In this document: positions 6,908 through 20,133 of the stretch, one piece after another
Layout: every line of letters begins with the position of its first letter
Position numbering within the stretch: the stretch's first letter is position 1
From: Devosia enhydra
Lineage (GTDB): Bacteria > Pseudomonadota > Alphaproteobacteria > Rhizobiales > Devosiaceae
Assembly (NCBI RefSeq): GCF_900119845.1
Contig: NZ_FPKU01000002.1
Coordinates: forward strand, 343,381 to 407,380
Direction: 5' to 3'
Length of the DNA stretch: 64,000 nucleotides
Program-made: the position numbers and the translations under genes
Notes under the pieces: model-generated
What the model was told of the DNA's origin: nothing
What the model saw: only the letters and a program-made list of their open reading frames with translations
The model's database searches: none

Positions 6908-7948
6908 TCAGCGGGCGGTCTCCTCGGCCACCAATGCGACGGCCCGATCGTAAAGCGCCCGTCCGTCGACGCCCGAGGCATCCATTTGGCTCACCCAGTT
7001 GTCGATGGTGGCCTGCGCCACTTCCTTCCAGCGGGCCGTCTCGGCCTCGTCGAGGGTCACGATGGAATTGCCGGCATCCTGCGCGATCTTGAGGCCGGCC
7101 TGGTCGCCGCCATCCATGGCCTGGCCAAAGGCCCGCGCCGTCTCGACGCCGGAATTGGCATCGATGATGGCCTTCAGGTCGTCGGGCAGGTTGTTGTAGG
7201 CGTCGAGGTTCATGGTGAAGGCGAAGGTCTGGGTATAGAGCCCCTGCTCGCCCGAAAAGCCGGTGTGGTTCTTGACCAGTTCGGCCACGCGCAGCGAGGG
7301 CGTCACTTCCCACGGGATCGTCGTGCCGGTGATCACGCCCTTCGAGAGCGCTTCGGGCACGCCCGTCACCGGCATGCCCACCGGTTCGGCGCCCAGCCGC
7401 GTCAGCATGTCGTTGATGACGCGCGAGCCGCCGCGGATCTTCATGCCGCGCAGATCTTCGAGGCTCGTGATCGGATCGATCGAGTGGAACAGCCCCGGCC
7501 CATGCGCGTGCACGGCGATGAGCTTGACGCCTTCGAACTCGTCCATGGCGTTCTCTTCCACGAAGCGCTGGAAGGCCACCGAAGTGGCTTCGCCCGTGGT
7601 CACGAGGAACGGCATCTCGAAGACTTCGGCCTTGGGGAAGCGGCCCGGCGTGTAGCCCAGCACCGTCCAGATCAGGTCGACCACGCCATCGCGGGCCTGG
7701 TCATAGAGATTGGCCGGCGCGCCGCCCAGCTGCATGGCCGGATAGAGCTCGAACTTGATGCGCCCGCCCGAGGCCTCTTCCACCCGCTTGACCCAGGGCT
7801 CGATGGCCTTGGCCGGAATGGTAGCCTGGGCAGGCAGCATCTGGTGCACGCGCAGCGTCACCTCCTGCGCCTGGGCCGAACCGGCCAGCATCAGGCCGGC
7901 GACAAGGCTGCCGGCGAGGCCGCCGAGCACAACAGAACGTCTCTTCAT
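6908..7948 (-). CDS. TRAP transporter substrate-binding protein (DctP family)
   Basis: 346 aa from the ATG at 7948, which follows a strong GGGAGGACA site and yields a signal peptide (MKRRSVVLGGLAGSLVAGLM, cleavage after AQA). DctP hallmarks are WVKRVEEASGGRIKFELYPA, a QLGGAPANLYDQARDG segment and FPKAEVFEMPFLV. The conserved arginine that clamps a carboxylate in this family probably lies in GMKIRGGSRVIND. As the binding protein of the TRAP permease at 9215-11070, from which it is separated by pobA, it most likely delivers a carboxylic acid. Position inside the pca operon suggests 4-hydroxybenzoate, protocatechuate or a related aromatic acid. Last gene of the operon. Confidence 0.9.
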   Translation of the reverse strand: MKRRSVVLGGLAGSLVAGLMLAGSAQAQEVTLRVHQMLPAQATIPAKAIEPWVKRVEEASGGRIKFELYPAMQLGGAPANLYDQARDGVVDLIWTVLGYTPGRFPKAEVFEMPFLVTTGEATSVAFQRFVEENAMDEFEGVKLIAVHAHGPGLFHSIDPITSLEDLRGMKIRGGSRVINDMLTRLGAEPVGMPVTGVPEALSKGVITGTTIPWEVTPSLRVAELVKNHTGFSGEQGLYTQTFAFTMNLDAYNNLPDDLKAIIDANSGVETARAFGQAMDGGDQAGLKIAQDAGNSIVTLDEAETARWKEVAQATIDNWVSQMDASGVDGRALYDRAVALVAEETAR

Positions 7949-8027
7949 CTTTGTCCTCCCACGCCGCATTGCTGACTGTCCTTGGCCGGGGCTGCGGCGG
8001 CCCCTGCCCGGTAATCGCTCGTCCGGC

Positions 8028-10533
<2,506 letters not shown>

Positions 10534-10537
<4 letters not shown>

Positions 10538-11070
10538 TGCGAAGCTCCCATCATCTGCGGCCGCGCCTCGGGATGGCGGAACTCATGGGTGGCGCGGGCC
10601 ACGCAATAGGCCGAGACGATGATGAAGGTGATCGCCCCCACCATGCCCGAGGCATAGATCCACCAGAGCGGGATGCGCAGGATGAAGGTGGTTTCCATGT
10701 AGCGCTGCTTGTCGAGCATGCCCAGCCAGTGCCGCCAGGCGAGGAACACCGCCGCCCCCAGCATCAGCAGGTTGGCCATGATGTCGATGAACGCGTTGGC
10801 GCGCCGCGACATGAAATTGGTGACGATGTTCACATCGGCATGCCCACGCACATACTGGCACCAGGGCATGAAGCTGAAGACGGCAAAGAAGACGCCCGCT
10901 TCCACCAGTTCGTAGTCCCCGGGGATCGGCTTGAGCCCGGCAAAGATCAGCCCGCGCCCGATGATGGAGATCACCGTGGTCGCGGTGATCACGATCAGGA
11001 TCACGCCTCCCGCGATCGCCACCCAGCGCGCCAGCCCGCCCACGAGGCGTCCCGGCATCGTGTTATCCAT
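10534..11070 (-). CDS. TRAP transporter small permease subunit (DctQ family)
   Basis: 178 aa with four predicted membrane helices (VAIAGGVILIVITATTVISI; VEAGVFFAVFSFMPW; AFIDIMANLLMLGAAVFLAW; WIYASGMVGAITFIIVSAYC) and the DctQ-like GHADVNIVTNFMSRR loop between helices 2 and 3. The ATG overlaps the pcaB stop by 8 bp, and its stop overlaps the TTG of the large subunit. Confidence 0.9.
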
Positions 11071-12136
11071 CGTCTCTCTCCCCCTCCGTGCCGATCCGCG
11101 TCACCTGGCCGACCAGTTCGCCGGCAAGCCGCAGCCCGCCTCCGGTCGTGGCCAGCATCTGCGGCAGCGTCAGCCATTCCAGCGTCCAGGTGGCGCCGGA
11201 GCGTTCGAATTCGTTTGTCATGGCGGCCAGCATCGCGGGCGCCAGCGCCCCATTGTAGCGCGCAAGGCTGACCAGAAGCTCGGCGCGCACGGGATTGGCC
11301 TTGTGGGCCATCGCCGACGAGCCGCCCCCGCCGGCAATCGCCAGCGAGCCGTCGAGCGCCATCAGCGCCATGTCCTGCCCCAGCTTGCCGAGGCTCGCCG
11401 AGACTTCCGCCAGCCACAGCGCCAGCCCCACGAGCCCGTCGCGCTCGGCCTGCCACGAGCGTGGCGACGCCTTGAGATCGAGCGCCCCCGCCAGTCCCTG
11501 CCGCAGCGCCTCGGCCTTGCCGCCGGCGCTTTCGAGCGTGCCCACGGGGCCTCCGAGCTGCACCCGAAGCACCGCCTGCCCGATCGCGGGCAGCCTCTCC
11601 GAAAGCCGCTCCAGCGGTCCGCGCCAGGCGGCGATACGGTGCCCGGCCGGTATCGGCAGGGCATCCTGCATCCGCGTGCGGCCCATGATCGGGCGGGCCC
11701 CGAAGCGCCGCTCCAGTGTCTCGAGCGCAGCGATCACCGCGCCCAGCCGGGCATCGAGATGGGCCAAAGCCGGTTTCAGCCGCAGCACCAGCCCGGTGTC
11801 GATGGCGTCCTGGCTGGTCGCGCCCCAATGCAGCCATTGCCGGTGGCGGGGCTCCAGCCGTTCGCGCAGTTGCACGAGCAGCGCCGGTATCACCACGCCA
11901 TCCCTCGCCGCGCCCCTCGCCAGCGCCGCGATATCGGGAACAAAACCTTCGATCGCGCGGGCAATGCCGTCGGCCGCCTCGCCGGGGATCAGCCCCAGCC
12001 CGGCCTGCACCTCTGCCAGCGCCCGTTCGAAGCGCAGCAGCGCGCCGATTTCGGCCTCGACCGAAAACAGCGCGGCGATCTCGGGGTCGCCGAGCATCGC
12101 ACTCAGGATCGGGTGGTCGAAGGCCGACAGGCTCAT
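11063..12136 (-). CDS. pcaB: 3-carboxy-cis,cis-muconate cycloisomerase
   Basis: 357 aa from the ATG at 12136 (MSLSAFDHPILSAMLGD, a typical PcaB N-terminus); an in-frame TTG 12 bp upstream is less likely. Fumarase/aspartase-superfamily enzyme that lactonises 3-carboxymuconate to 4-carboxymuconolactone in the protocatechuate branch of the beta-ketoadipate pathway. Seen: HWGATSQDAIDTGLVLRLK (first conserved region), GRTRMQDALP (second), and GGGGSSAMAHKANPVRAELL, the superfamily signature loop containing the catalytic serine. At about 357 aa it resembles the short alphaproteobacterial PcaB proteins. Fifth gene of the pca operon. Confidence 0.95.
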   Translation of the reverse strand: MSLSAFDHPILSAMLGDPEIAALFSVEAEIGALLRFERALAEVQAGLGLIPGEAADGIARAIEGFVPDIAALARGAARDGVVIPALLVQLRERLEPRHRQWLHWGATSQDAIDTGLVLRLKPALAHLDARLGAVIAALETLERRFGARPIMGRTRMQDALPIPAGHRIAAWRGPLERLSERLPAIGQAVLRVQLGGPVGTLESAGGKAEALRQGLAGALDLKASPRSWQAERDGLVGLALWLAEVSASLGKLGQDMALMALDGSLAIAGGGGSSAMAHKANPVRAELLVSLARYNGALAPAMLAAMTNEFERSGATWTLEWLTLPQMLATTGGGLRLAGELVGQVTRIGTEGERDDG

Positions 12137-12151
12137 GCCGTGGGTCAATCC

Positions 12152-12766
12152 TCAGATATCGAAGAAGATCGTTTCCTGCGGACCCTGCAGGTGGATGTCG
12201 AAGGTGATCGTCTGGCCCTCGCGCTTGCCCACAAGTGTCGGTACGCGCGCCTGATGCTCGAGCCGCTTCAAAAGCGGATCCTCGGCATTGGCGGCGCTCT
12301 CCTCGGGAAAGTAAAGCCGCGTGTTGAGCCCCAGATTGATGCCCCGCGCCACGATCCAGAAGCTGATGTGTGGCGCCTGCATCCGCCCGTCGGGCCACGG
12401 CACGCGACCGGGCTTGATGGTCTCGAACCGATAGACCCCGGTCTCGCCATCGGCGGGGCAGCGGCCCCAGCCGGTAAAATGCGGATCGGCGCCGCCGCGC
12501 GGGTCGGTCGGGCCGGGATAGCGGCCCGACGCATCGGCCTGCCAGATCTCGATGAGCCCGTCGCGCAGGGGCGTGCCGGTGCCGTCAAAGATCCGGCCCG
12601 TCACGGTGATGCGTTCGCCCTTGGTCGCCTCGCCCACCATCACCGTGCCGAGGTCTTCGGGGTAAACGCCGGTGATGTCGCAAAAATTCGGCGTCAGCCC
12701 GATATGCACATAGGGCCCGGCGGTCTGGGACGGGGTTTCCTTGAGAAGGTTGAGGGGCTGCGGCAT
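12152..12766 (-). CDS. pcaG: Protocatechuate 3,4-dioxygenase alpha subunit
   Basis: 204 aa. Alpha chain of the non-haem Fe(III) intradiol dioxygenase that cleaves protocatechuate to 3-carboxymuconate. Features: TPSQTAGPYVHIGLTP at the N-terminus, LIEIWQADASGRYPGP, FETIKPGRVPWPDG and QAPHISFWIVARGI. As expected for alpha it lacks the full iron-ligand set found in beta. The ATG (12766) lies in a TTGATG overlap with the pcaH stop, 7 bp after GGAGG; a TTG one codon upstream is the alternative. Confidence 0.95.
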   Translation of the reverse strand: MPQPLNLLKETPSQTAGPYVHIGLTPNFCDITGVYPEDLGTVMVGEATKGERITVTGRIFDGTGTPLRDGLIEIWQADASGRYPGPTDPRGGADPHFTGWGRCPADGETGVYRFETIKPGRVPWPDGRMQAPHISFWIVARGINLGLNTRLYFPEESAANAEDPLLKRLEHQARVPTLVGKREGQTITFDIHLQGPQETIFFDI

Positions 12767-13518
12767 CAATTGCCCTCCCGCCGGTTTTCGAAGGGCGTCG
12801 AGCGGCGCCCGCGCAGGATGATGTCGAACTTGTAGGCGCGCGCATCCATCGGCACGGTGTTGGACATGTCGAGCGGCGCCACCAGCGCCTCGATCGCCGC
12901 CGGGTCGGCGATGGTGTTGACGATGGGGCAGAGCTTGAGCATCGGGTCGCCCTCGAAATACATCTGGGTGATCAGCCTTTGCGCAAAGCCCGATCCGAAC
13001 ACCGAGAAGTGGATATGGGCCGGCCGCCAGTCATTGACGCCATTGGGCCAGGGATAGGCGCCGGGCTTGACCGTGCGGAACCAGTACGAGCCATCCTCTG
13101 CCGTGATCGAGCGCCCGCAGCCGCCGAAATTGGGGTCGAGCGCCGCCTGGTAGCCTTCCTTCTTGTGCCGGTAGCGGCCACCGGCATTGGCCTGCCAATA
13201 TTCCACCAGGACGCCGGGCACCGGCCGCCCACGCTCGTCGAGCACGCGACCATGCACGATGATGCGCTGCCCGATGGCCATTTCGCCGGGCCGGGCGAAG
13301 TTGATGATCAGGTCGTTGTCATTGGGCCCGATGAGGTTGTGCCCAAAGCGCGGGCCGGTCACTTCCGACAGCGAATTGTCGAACGAGATCAGCGCTTTTT
13401 GCGGGGCCCGCACCACCGAGGTCTTGTAAGTCGGGGTGAAAGCCGGCGGATGCCAGTTGCGGTCGCGCGGCAGGAAGGCACCGGTCTCGGGCGGGGTGTT
13501 GATGCCGAACTCCGTCAT
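12766..13518 (-). CDS. pcaH: Protocatechuate 3,4-dioxygenase beta subunit
   Basis: 250 aa. Catalytic beta chain carrying the Fe(III) ligands: Tyr in [10 protein letters not shown], Tyr in [10 protein letters not shown], and two His in [12 protein letters not shown], matching the Tyr-Tyr-His-His set of intradiol dioxygenases. The N-terminal part contains [18 protein letters not shown], typical of PcaH. The start ATG overlaps the pcaC stop, and the stop overlaps the pcaG start, ensuring balanced subunit synthesis. Confidence 0.95.
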   Translation of the reverse strand: MTEFGINTPPETGAFLPRDRNWHPPAFTPTYKTSVVRAPQKALISFDNSLSEVTGPRFGHNLIGPNDNDLIINFARPGEMAIGQRIIVHGRVLDERGRPVPGVLVEYWQANAGGRYRHKKEGYQAALDPNFGGCGRSITAEDGSYWFRTVKPGAYPWPNGVNDWRPAHIHFSVFGSGFAQRLITQMYFEGDPMLKLCPIVNTIADPAAIEALVAPLDMSNTVPMDARAYKFDIILRGRRSTPFENRREGN

Positions 13519-13913
13519 GCGCTCTCTCCCTGTCCCATTTCGGCATAGACCTGCTTGGCGATCTTGAAGGCATGGTTGGCCGCCGGCACACCGGCATAGA
13601 TCGCCACATGCAGCAGCGCCTCGCGCACATCCTCCTCGGTCGCCCCCGTGCGGGCCGTGGCGCGGATATGCATCGCCATTTCCTCATAATGCCCGAGCCC
13701 GGCGAGGAGCGCGATGGTCACCATCGAGCGCTCGCGCTTGCTCCAGTTGGGCCGCGACCACACATGGCCCCAGGCCGCCTCGGTGATCAGCACCTGGAAG
13801 GGCGCGTCGAGCTCGGTCTTGCCGGCCTCGCTGCGCTCCACATGGGCGTCGGACAACACGGCGCGCCGCGTCTTCATGCCCTGGCTCAAACGGTCGACCG
13901 CCGCTTCGGTCAT
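13515..13913 (-). CDS. pcaC: 4-carboxymuconolactone decarboxylase
   Basis: 132 aa, standard for single-domain PcaC. Decarboxylates 4-carboxymuconolactone to 3-oxoadipate enol-lactone. Characteristic segments are [40 protein letters not shown] and [20 protein letters not shown]. Overlaps pcaD upstream and pcaH downstream by 4 bp each. Confidence 0.95.
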   Translation of the reverse strand: MTEAAVDRLSQGMKTRRAVLSDAHVERSEAGKTELDAPFQVLITEAAWGHVWSRPNWSKRERSMVTIALLAGLGHYEEMAMHIRATARTGATEEDVREALLHVAIYAGVPAANHAFKIAKQVYAEMGQGESA

Positions 13914-14719
13914 TGGCTGGCTCCGGAAGGTACAAGGGCCGCAAGGGCCCGGATCATGTCGGCAAGCAGCGCCGGCTGCTCCACCGGTGGAATATGGCCC
14001 GCGCCGGGGATCACTTCATAGCGCGCGCCCGGAATGAGCCGTGCGAGCGCCAGAACGAGGTCCGGCGGGGTCGAACCATCCTCGTCGCCCACGACGCAGA
14101 GGGTCGGCACGGCGATGGTTTTGACGAAGTCGGTGTAGTCGGCATCGCGCAGTGCCGCGCAGGTGCCGGCATATCCCGCGGCCGGCTGGCGGACGAGCAT
14201 GTTGCGCCAGCCCGCCATCGCCTCGGTCTCCTCGGCGCGGTAGCGGGCGGTGAACCAGCGGGCAAGGATCGCATCGGCGATGCCCGCGATCCCGCCATCG
14301 CCCATCACCGCGTCGATCCGCCCGTTCCACAGTGTCGCATCGCCGATCTTGTGGGCCGTGTCGCAGAGCACGAGGCCGCGCACCAGGTCCGGACGCCGCT
14401 CTAGGAGCCCCTGCGCGATCATCCCGCCCACCGAGAGCCCGACGATGATCGCGGGCCCCAGCTCCAAATGGTCGATGAGCCCGGAGAGGTCATCCACATG
14501 CTGGTCCATGGTGTAGGGCGGAGCGCCCAGGTCCGAGAGACCATGCCCGCGCTTGTCATAGGTGAGGATCGTGAACTCACCGGCCAGTCGCACGATCACG
14601 TCGCGCCAGATGCGGAAATCGGTGCCCAGCGAATTGGCGAAAACCAGCACCGGTCGACCGCTGCCGGCGCCGAACAGCTGGTGGTGCAGCACCACGCCGT
14701 TGATCCGTGCGAATTGCAT
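13910..14719 (-). CDS. pcaD: 3-oxoadipate enol-lactonase
   Basis: 269 aa alpha/beta hydrolase that opens the enol-lactone to 3-oxoadipate. N-terminus MQFARINGVVLHHQLFG fits PcaD; the nucleophile elbow is IVGLSVGGMIAQGLL (G-L-S-V-G with the usual Ser), acid in VVGDEDGSTPP, and His in IPGAGHIPPVEQP. First gene of the operon; ATG 14719 is preceded by GGGAGATG. Steps after 3-oxoadipate (pcaIJ, pcaF) are not in this window. Confidence 0.95.
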   Translation of the reverse strand: MQFARINGVVLHHQLFGAGSGRPVLVFANSLGTDFRIWRDVIVRLAGEFTILTYDKRGHGLSDLGAPPYTMDQHVDDLSGLIDHLELGPAIIVGLSVGGMIAQGLLERRPDLVRGLVLCDTAHKIGDATLWNGRIDAVMGDGGIAGIADAILARWFTARYRAEETEAMAGWRNMLVRQPAAGYAGTCAALRDADYTDFVKTIAVPTLCVVGDEDGSTPPDLVLALARLIPGARYEVIPGAGHIPPVEQPALLADMIRALAALVPSGASQ

Positions 14720-14784
14720 AGAATTTCATCTCCCTGCCACGAGAATGGACCGGTATTTCACGGGTGTAAAATCAGAGTCTTGCG

Positions 14785-14814
14785 CCCATTCATAACAGGC
14801 ATGGTATGAATGGG
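14785..14814. promoter_or_regulatory. Palindromic operator, probable PcaQ binding site
   Basis: Perfect 10-bp inverted repeat CCCATTCATA (14785-14794) and TATGAATGGG (14805-14814) around ACAGGCATGG. It sits in the 96-bp divergent region between pcaD and pcaQ, right against the pcaQ start. Its centre (ATAACA-GGCA-TGGTAT) resembles the PcaQ consensus ATAACC-N4-GGTTAA reported in rhizobia. The location fits activation of the pca operon and autoregulation of pcaQ. Confidence 0.7.
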
Positions 14815-14815
14815 C

Positions 14816-15733
14816 ATGGACCCGCATATCCGCCTGCGTCACCTGCGCACCTTCATCGCCGTCGCCCGGCAGGGCGGCGTGGGCCGTGCGGCCGAGGCGC
14901 TCAATGTCAGCCAACCCGCCGTCACCCGTACTCTGCGCGAGCTCGAAATGGCGCTGGGCGCCGATCTCGTCGAACGCGACGGGCGTGGCGTTCGGCTCAC
15001 CGCGCGCGGCCAAGTCTTTCTGCGGCATGCGGAAATCGGCCTCGCCGCGATCCGTCAGGGGGCCGATGCAGTGGCGCCCGGCGCCGTCACGAGCCTGCCG
15101 CCACTGCGTGTCGGGGCGCTGCCCACCGTCTCGGCCCGCCTGATGCCGGGGGCCGTCGACCGCTTCCGCGCCATCGCCGAGGGTCAGTCCCTGATGATCC
15201 TCACGGGCGACAACCGCTTCCTGCTCGACACCCTGCGCCGCGGCGATCTCGACCTCGTCGTCGGCCGCCTCGCCGCCCCCGAACAGATGGCGGGGCTCAG
15301 TTTCGAGTATCTCTATTCCGAGCAGGTGCGCTTCGCGGTGCGGCGCGGCCATCCGCTGCTCACCGCGCAACCCTTTGAAATCGCAGCGCTTGCGGCCTAT
15401 CCCGTGCTGCTGCCGCCGCGCGGGGCGATCATCCGGCCCTTCGTCGAAAGGCTATTTTTGGCCGCCGGTATCGCCGAACTGCCGGTCGCCATCGAGACCG
15501 TTTCGGATTCCTTCGGCCGCTCGTTCCTGCGCCAGTCCGACGCCGTCTGGGTGATTTCCGAAGGCGTCGTCGCCAATGACCTCGAGGAGGGCACCCTGGT
15601 CGCGTTGCCCGTCGACACCACCGACACGCGCGGCGCCGTGGGGCTGACGCTGAGGGCCGGCGCCGGGCGCAGCGAGGGGCTGGAACGCTTCGGCCGTGCC
15701 CTCAGGGAGGCCACGGCCGAGCTTGGATTGTAG
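14816..15733 (+). CDS. pcaQ: LysR-family activator of the pca operon
   Basis: 305 aa (ATG 14816; an in-frame ATG at 14810 lies inside the palindrome). N-terminal winged helix-turn-helix: IRLRHLRTFIAVARQGGVGR then LNVSQPAVTRTLRELE. The effector domain begins LRVGALPTVSARLMPGAVDR, a segment strongly reminiscent of rhizobial PcaQ. PcaQ usually responds to carboxymuconolactone or carboxymuconate, beta-ketoadipate pathway intermediates. Divergent from pcaD with a shared operator. Convergent with the ABC gene ending at 15749, 15 bp away. Confidence 0.92.
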   Translation: MDPHIRLRHLRTFIAVARQGGVGRAAEALNVSQPAVTRTLRELEMALGADLVERDGRGVRLTARGQVFLRHAEIGLAAIRQGADAVAPGAVTSLPPLRVGALPTVSARLMPGAVDRFRAIAEGQSLMILTGDNRFLLDTLRRGDLDLVVGRLAAPEQMAGLSFEYLYSEQVRFAVRRGHPLLTAQPFEIAALAAYPVLLPPRGAIIRPFVERLFLAAGIAELPVAIETVSDSFGRSFLRQSDAVWVISEGVVANDLEEGTLVALPVDTTDTRGAVGLTLRAGAGRSEGLERFGRALREATAELGL

Positions 15734-15748
15734 CAGTGCTTCAGTCGC

Positions 15749-16827
<1,079 letters not shown>

Positions 16828-16828
<1 letters not shown>

Positions 16829-18333
16829 CATTGCCCTCCAGAAAGTGCAGAAAAGCGCTGCGCCAGTTCGGCGGCGGCTGCGGCTTCGCGCGCGGCACGC
16901 GCCGCAGCACGATCGCGGAAGCCCGCAAGCGCTTGAGTGTAAAGGGAAAGCGAGGCATCGAGCGCTTCGGGGGCAGGTCCGCCCAGGCGCGCGCGCACCG
17001 CAATGAAATGCTCGGGCGAAACGATGCGGCGGAACGCATCCTCGCCGATATCGGCCTCGCGGCCGGTATGCTCGGCAAAGGCCTCACGGAACGGGCCATA
17101 GCCCTCCTCGAGGCTGCCGCCCACCGCCACCACCTTGCGCGCCACATGGGCGGCAATCTCATGGGCCTGCCGGAACGACAGCCCGGCCTCCCGCACCAAC
17201 GAATCCGCCAGTTCGGTAATGGTGATGCAGCTTTTGGCGATGTTGGCGCGCACCCGGGCCGGATCGACCCGGATCTGGGCGACGAGCGTTGCGAGCAGCC
17301 GCAGCACCCGGCCGCCGCTGGCAAAGGCGCCATAGCCGAAGCCCTGGCTCTCGCCCTCGCTGTCGTTCATATCGGTGAAGGGCGTGTTGTGCATGATGTC
17401 GAGCATCGCGCGCGCCCGGCCCATGGTCTGGCTCGAGAGGTGCCGCAGATGCTCGATCGGCACCGGATTGCGCTTTTGCGGCATGATCGAGGAGATCTGC
17501 ACCAGCGCGTTGGGCACATAGATCTGCCCGACCTCGAAGCTCGTCCAGAACTGCAGGTCCTGGATCGGGCGCCCCAGATGCAGGAACATCAGTTCGATGG
17601 CGCTGTAGGTCGCCGTCGTGTAGTCGACTCCGGCGATGCAGGAATAGGAATTGTTGAGCGGGGCTGAAAAGCCCAGAAGCTGGGCCATCCGCACCCGGTC
17701 GATCGGGAAGCCCGACGTGGTGATCGCCGCCGCGCCCATGGGCGAGAGATCGACGATGGCGCGGGCCGCCTCAAGCCGCTCGATATCGCGCACCATCACC
17801 TCGGTGACGGCGGCGAGGTAGTGGCCGAGCGTCGAGGGCTGGGCCGGCTGCCCATGAGTATAGGCGACGATGAGCGTGGATTTCTCGCGCTCCACCGCCG
17901 CGACCAGCGCCTCGAGCAGGCCGAGCGCTTCGCCCAGCAGCACGTCGATGCGCTCCTTGAGCCCGAGCTTGAACAGCGTGTGATCGATGTCATTGCGCGA
18001 ACGCGCCGTGTGCAGCCGGCCCCCGATATGGGGGCCGATCCGCTTTTTCAGCTCTTTCTCGATGAGGAAGAAAAAGTCCTCCACCTCGCCCGTATAGGTC
18101 AGGGCCGGCACGTCGAGCTCAGCATCGATCGACACCAGCGCCCCGGCGATGGCCGAAGCCTGCTCGGCGCTGAGGATGCCGGTTTCCGCCAGCATCACCA
18201 GATGGGCCCTGTCGATGCGCCGGAAGCTCTCGACGTGATGGTCCTTGGCCCCGTCGAACAGCGGACGGAGCACGGTTTCGGTATAGACCGGGTCGGGGAA
18301 CCGGCTGGTATCGGCAAGCCTTGGGTCAGTCAT
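16828..18333 (-). CDS. Argininosuccinate-lyase-like C-N lyase within an ABC importer operon
   Basis: 501 aa fumarase/aspartase-superfamily protein. Conserved region 1: GGRLHTARSRNDIDHTLFKL; region 2: YTHGQPAQPSTLGHYLAA; region 3 (catalytic-Ser loop): QISSIMPQKRNPVPIEHLR. True ArgH carries GSSxMPQKKNPD at this loop; here the glycine is lost and VPIEH replaces the usual ArgH continuation. The gene is not near argG and lies between ABC permease and ATPase genes. It probably cleaves an N-(dicarboxyethyl) amine to fumarate plus amine. The EDDS lyase of Chelativorans is an ArgH-like enzyme of about this length, a plausible analogue. The ATG at 18333 lies 6 bp after AAGGG; 18339 is an alternative. 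Biosynthetic ArgH activity is possible but less likely. Confidence 0.8.
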
Positions 18334-18335
18334 GG

Positions 18336-19199
18336 TCATCCCTTGAGGCCTGCGAGCATGACGCCGCGCACGATATAGCGCTGCAGCACGAGGAACACGA
18401 TCAGCGTCGGGATGGTGGCGAGCGCCGCACCCGTCATGATCATTTCCCACTGGATCGACTGTTCCACCGCAAAGCTCGAGAGGCCCACCGGCAGAGTGTA
18501 GAGCTCGCGGCTGTTGGTGACGATCAGCGGCCAGAAGAAGGCCGTCCAGTTGCCCAGGAAGGTGAAGATGGCGAGCGCCGAGATCGCCGGGGTCACCAGC
18601 GGCATGGCCACCTTCCACCAGATCTGGAACTCGTTGAGCCCGTCGATGCGCGCGGCTTCGAGGAAGTCATCGGGCACGCTCTCGAAGAACTGCTTCATCA
18701 GGAACACGCCGAAGGCGGTGATCATGCCGGGGAACATGATGCCCCAATAGGTGTTGATCCAGCCCAGCTGCGCGCTCATCAGGTACCACGGGATCACCAG
18801 CATCTCGGTGGGGATCATCAGGGTGGACAGGATGGCGATGAAGACGAGGAAGCGGCCGCGGAACTGGAACTTGGCCAGCGTGTAGCCGACCATCGAGTCG
18901 AAAAACACCGCCGACAGCGTCGAGCAGACCGCGATGAAGGTCGAATTGAAGAACCAGCGCATGAACCGCCCGTCCGAGAGGACGGCGATATAGTTGTTCA
19001 GCGTCGGATTGGCCGGAATGAGCTGCAGATCGTAGATCTGGCCAGCCGATTTCAGCGAGGTCGAGAGCATGTAGAGCAGCGGGGTCACCATGATGACGCC
19101 GCCGATGAACAGCAGCGTCCAGGTGATGATGCGGCCCGGGCGGATCGCGGCGCGATTGAGCCGGTGCTCCGCCGCCTGCGGGTCGGCCACAGTGGTCAT
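18336..19199 (-). CDS. Carbohydrate-type ABC transporter permease (MalG/UgpE family)
   Basis: 287 aa with six membrane segments. The N-terminal cytoplasmic stretch is followed by IITWTLLFIGGVIMVTPLLY, and the EAA loop reads FLEAARIDGLNEFQIWWKVA, typical of CUT1 family permeases. Overlaps the upstream permease (ATGA-type) and the downstream lyase start. Pairs with 19196-20125. Confidence 0.93.
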   Translation of the reverse strand: MTTVADPQAAEHRLNRAAIRPGRIITWTLLFIGGVIMVTPLLYMLSTSLKSAGQIYDLQLIPANPTLNNYIAVLSDGRFMRWFFNSTFIAVCSTLSAVFFDSMVGYTLAKFQFRGRFLVFIAILSTLMIPTEMLVIPWYLMSAQLGWINTYWGIMFPGMITAFGVFLMKQFFESVPDDFLEAARIDGLNEFQIWWKVAMPLVTPAISALAIFTFLGNWTAFFWPLIVTNSRELYTLPVGLSSFAVEQSIQWEMIMTGAALATIPTLIVFLVLQRYIVRGVMLAGLKG

Positions 19200-20125
19200 T
19201 TGCGTTCCCTCAGGACCCAGAGCTGGAGGAGCGAGACGATCAGGAGGATGGTGAACAGCACCACCGTCTGCGCCGCTGCATAGCCCATGGCATAGGACTG
19301 GAAGGCCGTCTGGTAGATCATCAGCACCAGCGGCTTGGTGGTGTTGAGCGGACCGCCCGGATCATTCGTGGTCATGTTGTAGACCTGGTCGAAGATCCGG
19401 AGGAACCCGATCGAGGAAAACACCACGAGGAAGACGGTGGTCGGCTTGAGCAGCGGCAGCGTGATCTTGCGCAGGATCGGCCATTCGCCGAGCCCGTCGA
19501 TGCGCGCCGCTTCGTAATAGGTCTGCGGGATGGCCCGAAGACCGGCCATGAAGATGATGATCTGGAACCCCAGCCCCGCCCAGATGGCGGTGACCATGAT
19601 CGAGGGCAGCCCCTGCTCGATCGAGCGCAGGAAGGGCTGGGCCGGCAGGCCGATGGAGGCGAGGATGTTGTTGAGCACGCCGATCGGCACGGGCTGGTAG
19701 AACCAGCGCCAGACCCAGGCCATGGCAGCAGCCGTGGTCAGGAAGGGCACGAAATAGAGCGCGCGGATGAACCCGTGCATGAACCGGACGCGATCGAGGT
19801 AATAGGCGATCACGAAGGACAACAGCAGGCTGATCGGCGTGCCGATGATGAGATAGGCGAAGGTGTTGCGGAACACCTGCCAGAAGGCCGGATCGTTCAG
19901 CAGTCGCTGGTAGTTGGCAAGCCCGATGAAGCGCGCGGGGCGCATCAGGTCCCAATTGGTCAGCGACAGCCAGAAGGCCCAGAAGGTGGGGTAAAAGCGG
20001 ATGACGACGAAGAAGACGATGGGAATGGCGAGGAAGACCCACGCCCAGACCACGCGCTTCTGCCCGATCGTCAGCTTGTCCCAGATCCGGCCCTTGGGGG
20101 CCGGATCTGCGGTTGTATCAGCCAT
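19196..20125 (-). CDS. Carbohydrate-type ABC transporter permease (MalF/UgpA family)
   Basis: 309 aa from the ATG at 20125; a TTG at 20137 overlapping the binding-protein stop is an alternative start. Six membrane segments beginning RVVWAWVFLAIPIVFFVVIR, and the EAA loop YYEAARIDGLGEWPILRKIT. Forms the heterodimeric channel with the MalG-like subunit. Confidence 0.92.
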   Translation of the reverse strand: MADTTADPAPKGRIWDKLTIGQKRVVWAWVFLAIPIVFFVVIRFYPTFWAFWLSLTNWDLMRPARFIGLANYQRLLNDPAFWQVFRNTFAYLIIGTPISLLLSFVIAYYLDRVRFMHGFIRALYFVPFLTTAAAMAWVWRWFYQPVPIGVLNNILASIGLPAQPFLRSIEQGLPSIMVTAIWAGLGFQIIIFMAGLRAIPQTYYEAARIDGLGEWPILRKITLPLLKPTTVFLVVFSSIGFLRIFDQVYNMTTNDPGGPLNTTKPLVLMIYQTAFQSYAMGYAAAQTVVLFTILLIVSLLQLWVLRERK

Positions 20126-20133
20126 GGCGCGGC

